Shown in pieces: positions 38,390 to 50,799 of a stretch of DNA of 64,000 nucleotides. The DNA is taken from positions 857,996 to 921,995 of the forward strand of contig JAJEKV010000071.1 in the NCBI GenBank assembly GCA_021234155.1, in the 5' to 3' direction. The notes beneath the pieces are model-generated. The model did not search any database. It was not told the origin of the DNA and was given only the letters and a program-made list of their open reading frames with translations. Numbering within the stretch: the stretch's first letter is position 1; each line of letters begins with the position of its first letter. This stretch comes from Isoetes taiwanensis (Eukaryota; Streptophyta; Lycopodiopsida; Isoetales; Isoetaceae). The position numbers were made by a program, and so were the translations under genes.

Positions 38390-41300
38390 ACAAAATTCAG
38401 GGTTCCTCATCGGGGATCGGCTTTCGCATCGGGATCGGGTTCCACATCGGGATCGGGGTTCCACATCGGGGATCGGGTTCAAAGATCGCCCGGGGCCATG
38501 GCTAGAAGAAGCACCCATAGGATCGACCTGAAAGGTCTCAAACGCTGTGGCAGTGAAAGTGGGATCATTAAGCATGTCCAGATCGAATTGTGCGTTCTTG
38601 ATCTCATCATAGTCCACATCGGGTGGAGCTTCAGGCATCTCTGTATTTGATGGATCTGGTTTCTTCAAGAATGATACCTTGTCTCTGGTCACGAGGCTGG
38701 CTGAAAGTATAGGATTCGTGGGGCGGTCAAGCCTATCAAGAATCCCCTTTAGGCACTCATGCTTAAGCGGGTCACTTTCGAAGACAATGCAAAATCTCTT
38801 ATTCATCAATGAAGCCCGGCCAAAAGAACCACAGGAGAAGTAATCAAACACCCCTGTTCCTGGCGGTACCATTTTTCAAGACGTAGGTAGGAGCATGTGG
38901 CGGGCCCGGCTAGTTTCTCATGATTATGTCCCCCGCAAGCCTTGCGGTGTACTGAATCTGCTGTTGCGAGCTTCCACCGCCATAGCCTCGGTCTCCACCT
39001 CTTCGTCTTTGCGTTGGGCACGAGGCGGTGGCGGTTCTTGAGGATGATCGTTGAAGGGGAATTTGAGGTCAATTTCATCGACAAGAGGACCTGCAGTGGC
39101 TTTGAATCTTTGTGGCATTACACTAGTGCATGGACCTCCCCGAACTCCCGGGCAGCGGATTTTTGTATTCGTCCTCATACGTGCCAATAAAAACTATGGA
39201 TCTGGAATCCAGATCATCCAACACAGATGAAATCAAAAAATTATGCTCTAGCCTTGCAAAGACCACTATCGTAAAGAATCGGTTTGTGGTGTTCTTTACG
39301 GTACCGTATTAAAGAAATTAGGCAGTGGTCTTGTCCCACATTGGAGTGATGCCTCTAGTGTCGGGGCTATCAAGGATCTTTGGTACGGGATTGCAAACAA
39401 ATTGCCCCCGCTGTCCGGTTAGTTCAACCCGAACGGAAGTCTTCATTATCCTCCCTCGCAAGGCGATGCATTGCGTATGAATTTTGCCAAGGGCGGTGGC
39501 ACGTTACGAAAACTCCTTCCTTGGTCCGCCAACTTCAACCCACTTACTATGCAAGGTGGCCATGGAAATCGGTCATTTGTCCTCGAAGCCCGCCACCGCT
39601 AAAGATCTTGAGATCGATGAAGGATTTAAACTTCCTCGGAAAATTATCCTTCACATATTCAAAAATCTCCTTCTTCAAGAACGATATAGATCGTAGTGTC
39701 TTTGCCCTTAAGTGCTTACATTAGAGGAAAAATGAGATCACATTTTGTCCCATTAAGGGATGCTTAAAATGCCATGTCAGCTTTTTAAACTGTCCAATAA
39801 GAGAAGAGCTCCAGTATATCTCATTCCAGTATTATGTGGCAGCCTGTAATTAATGCAGCTGCAACTAACTTCTGTAGTATCATTTTTTCATTATAACTTT
39901 TGATCCAGAACTCCGATTCAAAAACTATTTGTAGCAATGGATTCGTCTTCACAAGATCTATCTAGTGATAACCCATTTATACATCTTTTACGATATAAAT
40001 ATATAAGAAATAAGCAAAAAATCATATTTTTTTAAGGCTAACGCATATGACCATATTGAAATACATCATAACCATATATCATTGGAAAGATCTTTTCATT
40101 CCGCATCTAATGCAACAAACGCCGCAACATTTTGACAAGTGGATCAAAAGTTATGGGGGAAAAACAACGGCACTGAAGTTGTTGGTGCTGCATTAATTGC
40201 AGTTAATAGAGGGTAGCCATTCCATTGGAGGATTCTTATGGGGATAAAATGAGATCTCAAATTTCCTCTAATGCCTGTATAATCAGAGGTGACCTTCACG
40301 TAGGTATTTCCATCCAGCACCTCCTGGAACAAAATCCGACAGTCTTCATAGTCTATACCCCTAATGCACCTCAGGTATGTCTGACTGAAGTAGTCGCACT
40401 CTTTTGACCAGTTACAGGTAATAGTCTGTCCCTTATTATCTTTTAGCTTGCAAGATTTCCACAAGTTCCAAAGGGACATGAATAGCTGAAAAATATCCTC
40501 TGGCATGAAGACCCACTGGTTGAAATCTTTCGGTTGCTTACCACGCATGGTAACTTCAGCCAAAGCCAGATAACGCTGAAAACAAGAAGAAGTTAGTTTT
40601 GAATGCAAATGATTATGAAATAGCGCCGCGGTGCCATTTGTTTACCAAATGGCGCCGTGGCGCCATTCGTGGCGTGACCAAATGGCGCCGTGGCGCCATT
40701 TCCTCAGCAAATTTGGTAATCTAGTAGAAAAGTAAAACACGATGTACCTTGTATGGTTCTGAACGAGATTGCCTGCGTCCCGATGGATCAGGCTTCCCGC
40801 AAAGAGCATATTGTTGCCGCAGTTGGGTTATTTTATCAATGAAAGGCTCCTTGAAGATAGTCTTGGCAGCGATATCATTGACTTCACAACTGAGCTGCAG
40901 GCACTCTTGCTCGTCCACCGTGCCAGACAAGACTTGGCAATTCCGATACTCATAAATTTTTGCCATTTGTTCTTGGGACTTCGGTGTGCCGAGTCTTCTA
41001 CAAACAAGCTGGGCGGCCATAACAGAATGATTGCCATTCACTATGTAATAGTTCATCCCCATGAGGTCATCCTCGATTTTTCCAAGGATGTAGTTTCTTT
41101 GTGAGGGGATTGAATGGAATCACGTCCGCAGGAGTAAACACCGGATGTGGGTCTCTTTGAAAGGATTCCACTAAGGTCTTGACGTGCTCCATATTTCTTG
41201 GCCTAGACGTCAGATTTGCAGGCCCTTGGTATAGGCTGAACACATTTATTCGTTTTATAAATGTGATGCCCAGAGGAAAAAGATGGCGGTGGTCAATGAT

Positions 41301-42420
41301 CTTCTGTAACGTGTTCTGTGCCATCTTCTCCTCTTCTGATCTTTCCACCTTAAGATTTGGAGGCACCTCGAGCAAGTGCTGAGCTATTCTTAATGTGAGC
41401 TTCTTTGGCTCTGTCTTCTTAATGGGGACCCTTTTGGCCGGCGTGCCTGCAGAATCTTCGATATGTGATGGGCTTGGAACTTCACCACCACTTCTGGCGT
41501 GCTCGTCGCTCCTCTCATGCCGTCTGGGACTGCCATCAGGACTTGGAGTCCGAGTGTCTCTCCTCTGTTTTTTAGGTGTCCTCTCCTTCTCAGAGGACTC
41601 CCCCTTGTGCTTCTTCTTCTTTTTCCCTTCTATTGCTTCTGGTTCCCTTTCCTCTCCGTCCCCTTTCCCTTGCTTTGTTCTTCCTTCCTCCCTTTCCCGT
41701 CCTTTTCCTTGTCTTTCTTGTCTTTCTTCTTCCTTTCCTTCCTTTCTTTCTTTTCCTTTTCTTTCCTTTCCTTTCCTTCTTCTCTTTCTTTTTCCTTATC
41801 GGGGATCTTCGTGGTCCTTTCTCTTCACCTTCCCTTGTCCGCGCCTTTCCTTGCTTTCGGCTTCACGGCCATCTTCCTCGATTAGCGGATGAGGAGTCTT
41901 TTTTATTTTGCAGGTGCGGTGCCTCATAGGTTTTTTCTTCACGCTAACGGTTTTCAGCCACCACAGGTGTCCACAATGGCGGGTAGTTTACGTTTGGGCT
42001 AATGCCTTGACAGCGAAAAAGCGAGTTCTTCGACTTCGTTCAAGCGATTCGCGAAGAATCATAAAACCCCTCAAGATTTCTTTGTGGACCCTCGATATCA
42101 GCTTCTTCAAAGTGTTGTATGATGGTGAGCCCGCCTTGCTTTTCGCCGAACCCGGCTACATTTGCTATACTAGCAGACATTATTGTGGGATCATAAAACT
42201 TCCAGTCCACATAGTAGACTATTATTTTCTGCTGCACTGTGTCTTCACAGACCACCCTGATCCAATCTTCGCGCCCGCTCTTGCTAGTCAACCTCATGTT
42301 AACCAAGATACCCGGCTGGTAAATTCCGGCTACTGGGGCCGTCTCCTTTATCGCGTGAGCCAGTAGTCTCCTTCGAAGCCTGTAGAGGTGGAGGGGCTCA
42401 CCCGCATTATTTCCATGCAC
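38390..42420 (-). pseudogene. ParB/Srx-like plus DNA-methylase-like gene, decayed, with introns
   Basis: Minus-strand pieces, 5' to 3'. MHGNNAGEPLHLYRLRRRLL (42420-42040) is of unknown kind, and a Lys-rich region follows at 41890-41400. Then comes a ParB/sulfiredoxin-like segment (41375-40748) with TFIKRINVFSLYQGPAN and VNGNHSVMAAQLV, resembling the ParB G-(N/E)-(H/R)-R...A motif. After an intron, RYLALAEVTMRGKQPKDFNQ (40575-40144) follows. Last is a methyltransferase-like part (about 39760-38400) with GITPMWDKTT, where a (D/N)PPY-W-D region would be expected, FTIVVFARLEHNF, and VFDYFSCGSFGRASLMNKRF, resembling the FxGxG cofactor motif. The order fits beta-class amino-methylases. The PPY motif is not intact and several frames are broken. 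The assignment is by motif likeness only. Confidence 0.45.
40576..40747 (-). other. Intron with palindromic TGGCGCC repeats
   Basis: Minus strand CATACAAG|GTACATCG at the 5' splice site and TTGTTTTCAG|CGTTATCTGG at the 3' site. Removing it joins SRSEPYK to RYLALAEV in frame. Three copies of the TGGCGCC(A/G)TGGCGCCA palindrome sit inside (about 40622-40705). Confidence 0.75.
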
Positions 42421-42549
42421 CAGTTCCTATCTGTCAGCATGATAGTCTGGTCAGATTGAAATTGTGTTTCTGAACATAACATAGCTGCAACAAAGAAGCA
42501 TCAGCAACAAAGGCATCAATAACTCTGACTGAAACAAGTAGACAGACCA

Positions 42550-43240
42550 GACGACTAAGCAAATGGCGCCATGGCGCCATTTGCATCTAAGTTCATTGCA
42601 ATCTACACAAATGTAAGATAATAGACATCAGATGGCGCGATAGCGCCATTTGCAATCAACAAGACCCTAATGTAAGACAATAGACATCAAATGGCGCGGT
42701 CGCGCCATTTGCCAACAAGAAGACCATTTGCCTACAACAATACAATATTGTAAGCTAATGAACGTTAAACGGCGCCATGGCGCCATTTGTCAACCACAGG
42801 TCCCTAATGTAAGACAATAGACATCAAATGGCGCGGTAGCGCTATTTTTCAACAAGAAGACCATTTTCCAACAACAATACACCATTCTAAGCTACAAAAC
42901 ATGAAACGGCGCCATGGCGCCATTTGTCAACCACAGGACCCTAATGTAAGACAATAGACATCAAATGGCGCGGTGGCGCCATTTTCCAACAAGAAGACCA
43001 TTTGCCAACAATACCCTATTGTAAGCTAATGAACATTAAACGCGCCATGAAGCCATTTAATCAACCATGGCCCCTAATGTAAGCTAATGGACATCAAATG
43101 GCTGATTGATAATTTGCAAACAACAATACCCAAAAATAGGACAATAGACATCAAATGGCGCGATGGCGCCATTTGCCAAGAACAAGACCCTAATGTAAGC
43201 TACTGGACATCAAATGGCGCCATGGCCATTTTCAAATCTG
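42550..43240. repeat. Palindromic minisatellite (TGGCGCCATGGCGCCA core)
   Basis: At least eleven occurrences of ATGGCGC(C/G)(A/G)TGGCGCCAT-like palindromes are separated by CAACAAGAAGACC and CCTAATGTAAGACAATAGAC spacers. The repeat distance is about 58-60 bp or multiples (126-147 bp). The array lies just upstream of the ParB/methylase-like gene start. The same palindrome occurs in that gene's intron and again at 44590-44880. Confidence 0.9.
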
Positions 43241-43249
43241 AACACAAAT

Positions 43250-44580
43250 TCAGCAACAAGATTCGAAATGGGTGGGCGGCCATTTCGATAAAAGAAATGC
43301 AAGTAGATGACATACACGTACTTGCGGTGTGCTAGGCCGTCTCCACATTCGAAGTTGCTCAATTGTCGACTTCCATTTCGGCCTTTGATTTTGGCCCCAA
43401 ACCGGTGTGTAGCTTGGATGGAGTGGGCCGAATGTGGGGAAATGGCCGGAAAAACTAGAACCGGGGCTAAAAAGGTCATTGAGGCTATTTAGCGCTAGGG
43501 TTTGCGAAGGCGCGCAGCCGGGCGGCTACGGCCGAGTTGAGAGCCGGAATCTGAAATGAAAGCGCAAATGAGGTCCTCCAGAAAAACAATGGGGCATAAC
43601 TAACTTTGGCGGGTCATCTCACGCACCACAGTGGCGGACTAGGGCCGGTGGTAAATCGGTAGCCCATGCCCGTAAGCCGCCCATGCCGTGGCGACGCTCG
43701 GTGGGGGTCCAGCGGCATGCCCGCCCATGCCCGATGGCGGTCGGGCCATATGCCAGCCCAAAATTGAATTTTGAAATTGAATATTTCCAGCCTACCGTAG
43801 CCAGCCCAAATTTGAACATAGAATTCAAAAATCCCGCCCGTAATTTGAAAATTTGCCACCACAAAATTTAAAATTCCCGCCCGTGAATTGAAATTTGGCT
43901 GCCACTTGTCCGAAGTCGAATGGTCCGCTTTTAAAATTGTACTTTGCATTTAAAGCTCCCTCTTTGTCGCCGTTCTCCCTCTTAAGGCGACCATGCCACG
44001 ACGCAGACGTTTTCGTGCACGGTTCAGGCGCTTTCGAATCCGCCTGTTCGTTTCAGCTGCCGCTCGCATAAGGCGCGCTTCTTTTCTCAGGCGCGTAGGC
44101 AGAAACTTTGCAAGGCGCATGCGTGCTGTCAGGCGCTTTCTTCTTGGCGCTCACAGAAATCCCAGGTGATTCTTGGCGCTTTCTTCTTGGCGCTCAGTTC
44201 TCTGCGAATTCATCTGCTGGGATTAGCTTCTTTTTCCTGTTCCATCTCTTTCGAAAGTACATACCACCATGGATCTATCTAATATCAAGTAAGTCCACTA
44301 TTTCTGGTAGGAATAATGTTCTGGTAGGTGTAGCGTGTTCAAATGCTGAATTTCATACTGCCAGGACACAGAAACTTGGTTTCACTTGCAGAGTTTGCAT
44401 GGGGTGCCCATGTTATGCATGCCTGCTCTTATTGACACATATACAGCAATGGGAGCAAGAATGCATAACATAGGCACCTCGTGTAGATTTTGTGATGGAG
44501 CTTAGTCAAATCGCCTCATGGCTCCCACTTGATCAAATGGCTGTAGGCCATTCTATTCCAAATACCCCTTAAAATGGTGT
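43250..44580. other. No gene recognised
   Basis: GC-richer stretch with repeated TTTGAAATT/CCCGCCC words at 43740-43890 and GGCGCTTTC words at 44020-44190. No frame resembles a known protein. Confidence 0.4.
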
Positions 44581-44589
44581 ATTGGTAAA

Positions 44590-44880
44590 TGGCCATGGTG
44601 CCATTCGGTTGAACATGGTGCAAGGTTGAAATGGTGTGAATTTGAAGCTAAATGGCCATGGCCATTTGGACGAAACGGTGCACTTCGATCAAATGGCGCC
44701 ATGGCGCTATTTGTTCCAAATTCACACCTGTCACGTTGCCATGGGTTTGAATTTGGATCAAATGGCGCCATGGCGCCATTTGATCCAACTGTTCTCTGTT
44801 TCGACCAAATGGCGCCATGGCGCCATTTAGCTCCAAAGTTAGACCAAAATTTTGTCTTCTATACTAAATGGCGCCACTTT
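44590..44880. repeat. Second palindromic TGGCGCCATGGCGCCA cluster
   Basis: Five palindromic or half-palindromic copies with flanks such as TGGATCAAATGG lie just upstream of the DUF8039-like exon at 44950. Confidence 0.85.
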
Positions 44881-44949
44881 TGCTTGTTTATTGCTTATTT
44901 TTCGTCTAATTCATATGTTCTAAAAAGTTTAAGCTTTTGATTGAAACAG

Positions 44950-45646
44950 GTTCAATTTTCCCCTGTACAACCTATTCGTCGGAAGCACAATTGTTGCCCG
45001 GGGACATATTTTGAATAGAACCACTCTTCATGGGAAGGAAATAGATCCTTCAAATGTAGCAATTGAGGTCACGGAGTCCGTGATCCCATCGACAGAGCTT
45101 CCAGTCCCCTGCGGAGGGGCAGATAACATTGGTGAGGCAGTAGGCACATTCATTCAGTGGCCTAAGAGGGATGTAAAACCAAATGAGTGGCCCTCAAGTG
45201 AAGATACGTCTTCGAGATCCCTCAATTTGCCCTCTTCACAAGAGGATTCATCTAGTAGTCCACCATCTGGCCAAGAGTCTGGCATGGGACATCGGTTTTC
45301 TTTGCTCCATCGTGGTGAACCAAGCAATACAGCAACAAATGAAGAAGACGAGATAGTAGAGGAGATTGGAGGTCATGAGAATCTAGCTGCCCGTCTTGGT
45401 CTCAGGTTGTTTAAGCCTGAAGATGAGACAGTCTACTACTCCAGAACAGATCTACTAGGTTTGCCATGCTACATTCTTCACTCCTGCATTGGATCTAAAT
45501 ATTCGGAGGCGAATATAGTCTTTAGTGATCCTCAGGATGCTATAGACGATGAGTTCTTGGGTGTATCAAAGGTCGGGCTTACAGTGGGTAACATAATAGA
45601 TCCAACGGGAAACCAAAACATCAGGTCATGTCATGCTTGTCTTTGA
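44950..45646 (+). pseudogene. CACTA-type transposon exon (DUF8039-like)
   Basis: An AG acceptor (TTGATTGAAACAG) precedes the frame FNFPLYNLFVGSTIVARGHI, which continues GKEIDPSNVAIEVTESVIP and GEAVGTFIQWPKRDV. The pattern 'basic residue/GH...V.VEV..V...VP.P......IGEAVGTF.QWP' is that of the DUF8039 domain found in plant CACTA (En/Spm) transposon proteins. A Ser/Asp-rich tail and LPCYILHSCIG follow, with a stop at 45646. No upstream exons or CACTA terminal repeats were found, so it is treated as a fragment. Confidence 0.6.
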
Positions 45647-45739
45647 GAGGCCTATAGCTAACATTTAGTAACACAGGAGACCCATGATGTTTTGCTTCAT
45701 GATGGTAGGACAGTTTCACTAACATTTACAAGCTCGAGT

Positions 45740-46175
45740 TGCTCTCGAACATGATGATTTCGAAGTTGAGTGCTTGGAAGGCGATGTTGAGAAGCAATTC
45801 AAGAGGAAAAGGAAATATAACTATGTGAAGAGGGTCGGGGAGGGAACCAAAGGGGATAGCAAGGGGAGAGGATGTGCGCTTCCAAGTCAATCAAGAGTGC
45901 TCTAAAATCAACATCTTTGCAGGGCTAATGTGTCAAAAACCGAGAGAGAGCAAGTATGTGCCTTAAGAAAAGAATTTTATTCTCAATCAAGCAGTGCCAA
46001 GATTACGCTTGTTTTTGATGTGTTGAGTGTAACTTATACAGGGCAGTCGGAGGCGAAAGTAGTGGTCTCTGGAGTGGAGTGCTGTCAATTCGCATGGCGC
46101 GTGGCTCTAGGAGTTGCTCAGTCTACGTTTTATAGTTGGAGCCTCCGATCAACTTATAAGGGCGGGCCTGCTATT
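45740..46175 (+). pseudogene. DUF7869-like transposon gene, 5' part
   Basis: The frame from 45930 reads TEREQVCALRKEFYSQSSSA, then CCQFAWRVALGVAQSTFYSW, the N-terminal part of the protein continued at about 48060. Upstream (about 45755-45890) is KQFKRKRKYNYVKRVGEG, possibly an earlier exon. The hAT element starting near 46176 splits the gene. Confidence 0.5.
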
Positions 46176-46306
46176 TTTTTTTAAGGGCACATTTCAAAAT
46201 GCCCTTATTTGTGCATGGTAAATTTTAAAACACCCTTTTTTTTAAGCTCAAATATCAGATTACCCTTTTTTCTATAATTCAATATACAATTTCAGCGCCT
46301 CAGTAA

Positions 46307-46987
46307 TTAAAGTTCTTTGATGCGCCTCTCTTTTTCATTCTCCCACTCTTTGTAGATGGATAACCAATCTACATCCTTCATCTCTTTAGGAGCATTTAGT
46401 GACATGAACATCAACATGCTTAAGCTTTTGAAGTTCAACCTGCTTCTATCCTCATCCTTGATGTTGTTCATTTTAGAAAACCCTCTTTCACATTCCACTG
46501 TAGATGCAGGAATTACCAAAGTCATTTGCCACAACTTCTTCATTTCAGGATACGTTTGACTAAAATCCATCTCAAAACCACTTAGCATCCATGCCTCATG
46601 TAAAGATTTTCTTGGACAACGGCCACCCAACCTTATAGTAAAATCTATATACTCAAGCCTACATTTGTTGGCATCTATCTTTCCATGGAACTTAGCAATG
46701 AGTACCTCAATCCATTTCTCACATGTGGCTGCATGCTCTTCATCATCATCCACTACATAGTCACGAGGTGAGAATATCTTTGACGCATCAAATAAATCAA
46801 GATCACTAAATCTTTTGTCAAGGGAATCAATGATTTTTCTTACAAAAGACTTACCTTCCGCAACGCAAGATGCCCATGTAGATAAATGCAATGTGTCATC
46901 CTTAGAAGAAATTGGACCAAGATGAAGGCCTTGATGATGAATCATTCCATCCACATCTTTGTAAGCAAGATAGCCATGCCTAGCCAT
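46307..46987 (-). pseudogene. hAT transposase C-terminal part
   Basis: A 226-residue frame ends with KKLWQMTLVIPASTVECERG and FSKMNNIKDEDRSRLNFKSL, the hAT dimerisation domain, of a type seen in ZNF862-like hAT proteins. Upstream catalytic parts are missing, so it is an internally deleted, non-autonomous element. Confidence 0.8.
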
Positions 46988-47082
46988 TTCTTGAAACGAG
47001 GAAAAATGCTTTGCCTTCGAGCCAAATTCATTGCTTGCTCTAATCTCTTCTATCAGATTCAGATAGATCAGCGATAGATAAA

Positions 47083-47180
47083 TTTGTTCTGCTCCAGATA
47101 AAGGTTATGCTCCAGATAAATTCGTTCTGCTCCAGATAAAGGTTCTGCTCCAGATAAATTCGTTCTGCTCCAGATGAGTC
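47083..47180. repeat. GCTCCAGATAAA minisatellite
   Basis: Five copies of GCTCCAGATAAA(G/T) alternate with GGTTCT/TTCGTTCT, in roughly 37-bp double units. Confidence 0.8.
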
Positions 47181-48010
47181 CTGTTTGATTTTGGTTGTCA
47201 ATACGTTTTTATCTATTTCCTGCTGTAAGCACTTACGATTGGCAATGCATGATCTGGCTGCCATCTTGATAAAACAAATTGATGACTTAAAAGAAATCTA
47301 CAAAGTAATATTTGGAGGACGTAATCGGATTTGTGAGCTATGCCTGCCGGATTTGTGGGTTATGGCTGCGTGATTGACATGAAACGTGATTGACATGAAA
47401 CGTTACAGAAATGGATTTACAGAAACTTTACAGAAACTTTACATGAAACGGATTTGTTACGTAAACGCATGCGGACCGGTCTTGTGTTGCTAGCAATGAA
47501 TCGAAATCAGGACAGTGAGCATCGAATCGAGCATTCTAAATTTGTAATTTGTAATCTTTCCATTGCATTCGTTTCTTTTCCTCTATGATTTCTCCTCTTC
47601 CTCTCCTGATCCTCCCTCCCAGTTCCCGCCCAGCCAGTCCGTCCGTTGCTTTTCCGCCCACATGCATTAATGAATTAAAGATACGATTTTCTTTGGTTAA
47701 TTGCAATTTGCAAAGTTTTGCTTTCTATTTTTTGGGATACATAAAAACCTATATCTTTGGATTTACATCAATATAGACTAAGAGTGTATATACTGTACAT
47801 TAATAATAGAATAATAAAAACTAAAATATTATTATTAATTAAAAACCGAAAAAGGGCCTTAACAAAATTTTAAGGGTTTTCTAAAATATTGCCCTTATCT
47901 ACAATGGTATATTTATTTTTGCCCTTTCCATGGTGAAGGGCAATTTTTTTTTTTACCCTTATAAATAATGTCTTATAAAAAAATTCCCTTATTTGGAAGG
48001 GTCACGGGGC

Positions 48011-49860
48011 ATTTTAAGGGTGGGCAACGTTGCAAAGTTGATCACTGGTTGGAGGAAGAGGTTCGAGTTAGGTGGAAAACGGGCGGAGCATGGTAATACA
48101 GGCTCTAAGAAGCCTAGATCTGTGACACTAGCTACAGAAAGTGTGCTTGATACCTTCATTAGTGAGAATGCGGAGAGCATTCCACATAGAAGCAAAAAAG
48201 GAAAGGATGATATAAGGGAGAATGTTCGCAAACTTCCTTCCATCCTTAATAAGAAGAGCATACATAAGGAAGTGGGTGCCGTGGTGGAAGAATTGACAGG
48301 AAAGAGTGTAACCTTGCCCTCTTTTTACAATATTTGGAAGAAAGAGTTTCCAGACGTCAGCATAGCAAAAAATACAGCATTCTCCAAGTGTAACATATGT
48401 GTAGTCATCAAGCAAAAATTGGAAAGAACAAAAGATACAAGGAGAGGCGAACCTTTCAATTCAACGGCTGGCACATATGTTGGAACAACGCGTTCTGTAG
48501 GGAGTCAATATTGGCATTGGCGTGCATTATCACATCGTTCAGCCGAGAAAGTCACCTTTGCATAATACATGATAAGATGGATCAGGTCAAAACACTCACA
48601 CCAAGAAGTCACCATCTCGCCAAAATCTGTTTGGAGAGGAGATCGCTTGAAGAGCAAATTTTGACAGAGCATTGACACATGGTCATGGTGGACGGGCTTA
48701 TGGCCATTTCTCTCTTGATCTTTGGAAGGATGACTCAAACTTTCATGTTGGATCACTCTCTAGGATCCTACACTATCTTGAGTTGGAAGAAGACAAGTGC
48801 GGTGATCTGTGTGGAAGCGTAACTCACAGATTGCAAATTGATGCAAGCCCTAAAAGATACTTCGACCATCGCAAAGATAAGCTAGCCGCAGACACAAGAG
48901 AAGATGCCTTCATCTTCTCGCCAACTTAGAAGGCTTCAATCCTCTTCCTCAAATCTCTACTTACGGTTGGATAATGCATCGGGTCAAAATAAAAATAGAT
49001 ATGTGTTCTCCTACCTCTCTTATTTGACATGGCTTAAGGTATTCGATGAGATTCAGGTTGGATTTATGATGGTTGGGCATACTCATGATGATATTGATGC
49101 ATTGTTTGGGAACTTTTCGACGTTAATGAGTTCATCGGATGCTCTAACTTTGCCTCGAGTTGTTTTTACTTGTTTAGCAAGTGCAATGCAAAGTCTCTGT
49201 TCCATATTTTGTGGATGAAGTTCAGATTGGAAAGGCTTTGTCAAGGGATATATCCCCGATAAAGGCCAACGCCTAACAGCCATACCGACCCATTGCTATT
49301 CCAATTTAAAATGGATGGGAAATGGCCCATTATGCAATATAAGATGCGGCCAATCCATAAAGAGTGGATTCCAGAAAAAGGAATAAGAATGTGGAAGGAG
49401 GATGAAAATGGTGAGCCAACGTTACCAACAGGGGTGCCTAAAAATATCCCTCCAAGGAAGACATTGAAAGATCTCCCTGGCCCGCGTGAAAGACGACAAG
49501 TACATAGCATTATGGAATTCCTTCCGCAAAAATCAAGAAGATAGTGTGTTTGTAACGAAGACAAAGCAACTATGGATTACCGAACGAGATTCTTTTGTGT
49601 TTGGAAGATGTATCTCCGGGGCGACCTCAAAATGACAACTTTTGGTTGCGCACAAGGCAAGAACCTCTACAAGCCGCATTTACTCCAGAGGTCGATGAAG
49701 CCGCTGTGCTTGTAAGACCTTTGCCTACGATTAGGGCCGCCAGATGGGCCGCCCAGTGTTGCCTATGGATGAGTTTGATCCTCATGCACATGTTACGAAA
49801 AGGTATGTTCGCTTTAGTCCCACTCGAGACGCGATGAAACTCCAACGTGGTTGGGCTTTA
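48011..49860 (+). pseudogene. DUF7869-like transposon gene, 3' part
   Basis: Frames continue the gene interrupted by the hAT element: RAEHGNTGSKKPRSVTLATE, VLDTFISENAESIPHRSKKG and FSKCNICVVIKQKLERTK. At about 48955-49130 comes the diagnostic LRLDNASGQNKNRYVFSYLS followed by VGHTHDDIDALFGNF. LDN...GQNKNR and GHTHDDID are typical of DUF7869 proteins, a transposon-related family with an RNase H-like fold suspected. At least five frameshifts occur. RKRYVRFSPTRDAMKLQRGW lies near 49800. Not functional. Confidence 0.65.
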
Positions 49861-50640
49861 CGTAAGAAGATGCCATCCTAGATCCCGAGTCTACCAATTA
49901 TGGTCACATTTATGTATCATGGTGGATGCCTCGTTGGTCGTGACTATACTGTGTTGCTTAACTAAACGTTGGCGACCCAATCCATCGGATCCATCAAGGT
50001 ATGAGAAGTTAGATGCCATACATTATGCATGGGATGCAAATGGCAAAAGACCGAAGACTGCTCAGATTCCAAAATACATTGTTGACATGTGGGGACATAG
50101 CATTAGCTAAAAGCTCAACATCTGGGTCATGTTCTCGATAATTATGTATGTAATTTCTTTTGCTATAATACTTAAGCATTTTGGACAATTAATACATTGT
50201 CGATACATCAATTAGCTTTCATTATGCTTATACTAACATCCTTACATCTTTTATAATAGGTGTTTAATACACATCATTACATCTGATGCACACATTATTC
50301 ATGGCATACATATAATTTAGATGCACATATTATTGATGGCATTATAGAGTCGATGATTCACTCATCATCAATCCCTGCTATTGTGATCGCTTTTAGCTCA
50401 TAGGCATGGCGCTCAGGAACCCAAAGAAGATGGATCACAACACGAGTAAGGCCGAGGCAATCACACTCACGACCTTCTGCTTTGGATTGTAAGTAAGGAT
50501 CCAGCTTAACACCTTTATGTATGCAGCGATTAATATCATTGTAGCTCATGGAGCAAAGAATGGTCTCAAACTGATCATCATAAATATTATAAGCCATGGG
50601 AGATGAATGACTTACCGAATGGAGCTGCTTTTATAGTCGT
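49861..50640. other. No clear gene
   Basis: A minus-strand frame at 50597-50358 (MAYNIYDDQFETILCSMSYN...) of 79 codons has no recognisable motif. It is close to unrelated transposon debris, so it may be chance. Confidence 0.3.
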
Positions 50641-50648
50641 TGTAGCAT

Positions 50649-50765
50649 TATTGGTATAATACTTCAGCATTATTGGTATTATACGTGAGCATTATTGGTA
50701 TTATACGTCAGCATTATTGGTATTATACTTCAACATTATTGGTATTATACTTCAACATTATTGGA
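50649..50765 (+). repeat. 22-bp tandem repeat
   Basis: Five full copies of ATTATTGGTATTATACKTCARC (22 bp) and a partial one. Confidence 0.9.
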
Positions 50766-50799
50766 TTCGTAGCTATAAATTCTTTTACCTTGTTTTCAC

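Larger units (their letters stand above)
46176..48010 (-). mobile_element. hAT element inserted in the DUF7869-like gene
   Basis: Both ends carry AAGGGC/GCCCTT-rich sequence in opposite orientation (about 46180-46280 and 47850-48010), and the segment splits an otherwise continuous gene. AAGGGCGGGC (46155-46164 region) and AAGGGTGGGC (about 48018-48027) may be a target duplication, but exact ends are uncertain. The minus strand encodes a hAT transposase C-terminus (next entry). Confidence 0.6.

Noticed and set aside
41395-41892. Plus-strand frames of Phe/Leu/Ser
   Set aside because: Shadows of the Lys-rich region of the minus-strand ParB/methylase-like gene.
42550-43240. CRISPR-like array
   Set aside because: The repeats are palindromic minisatellite units in a plant genome, spacers are themselves repeated and no cas genes exist.
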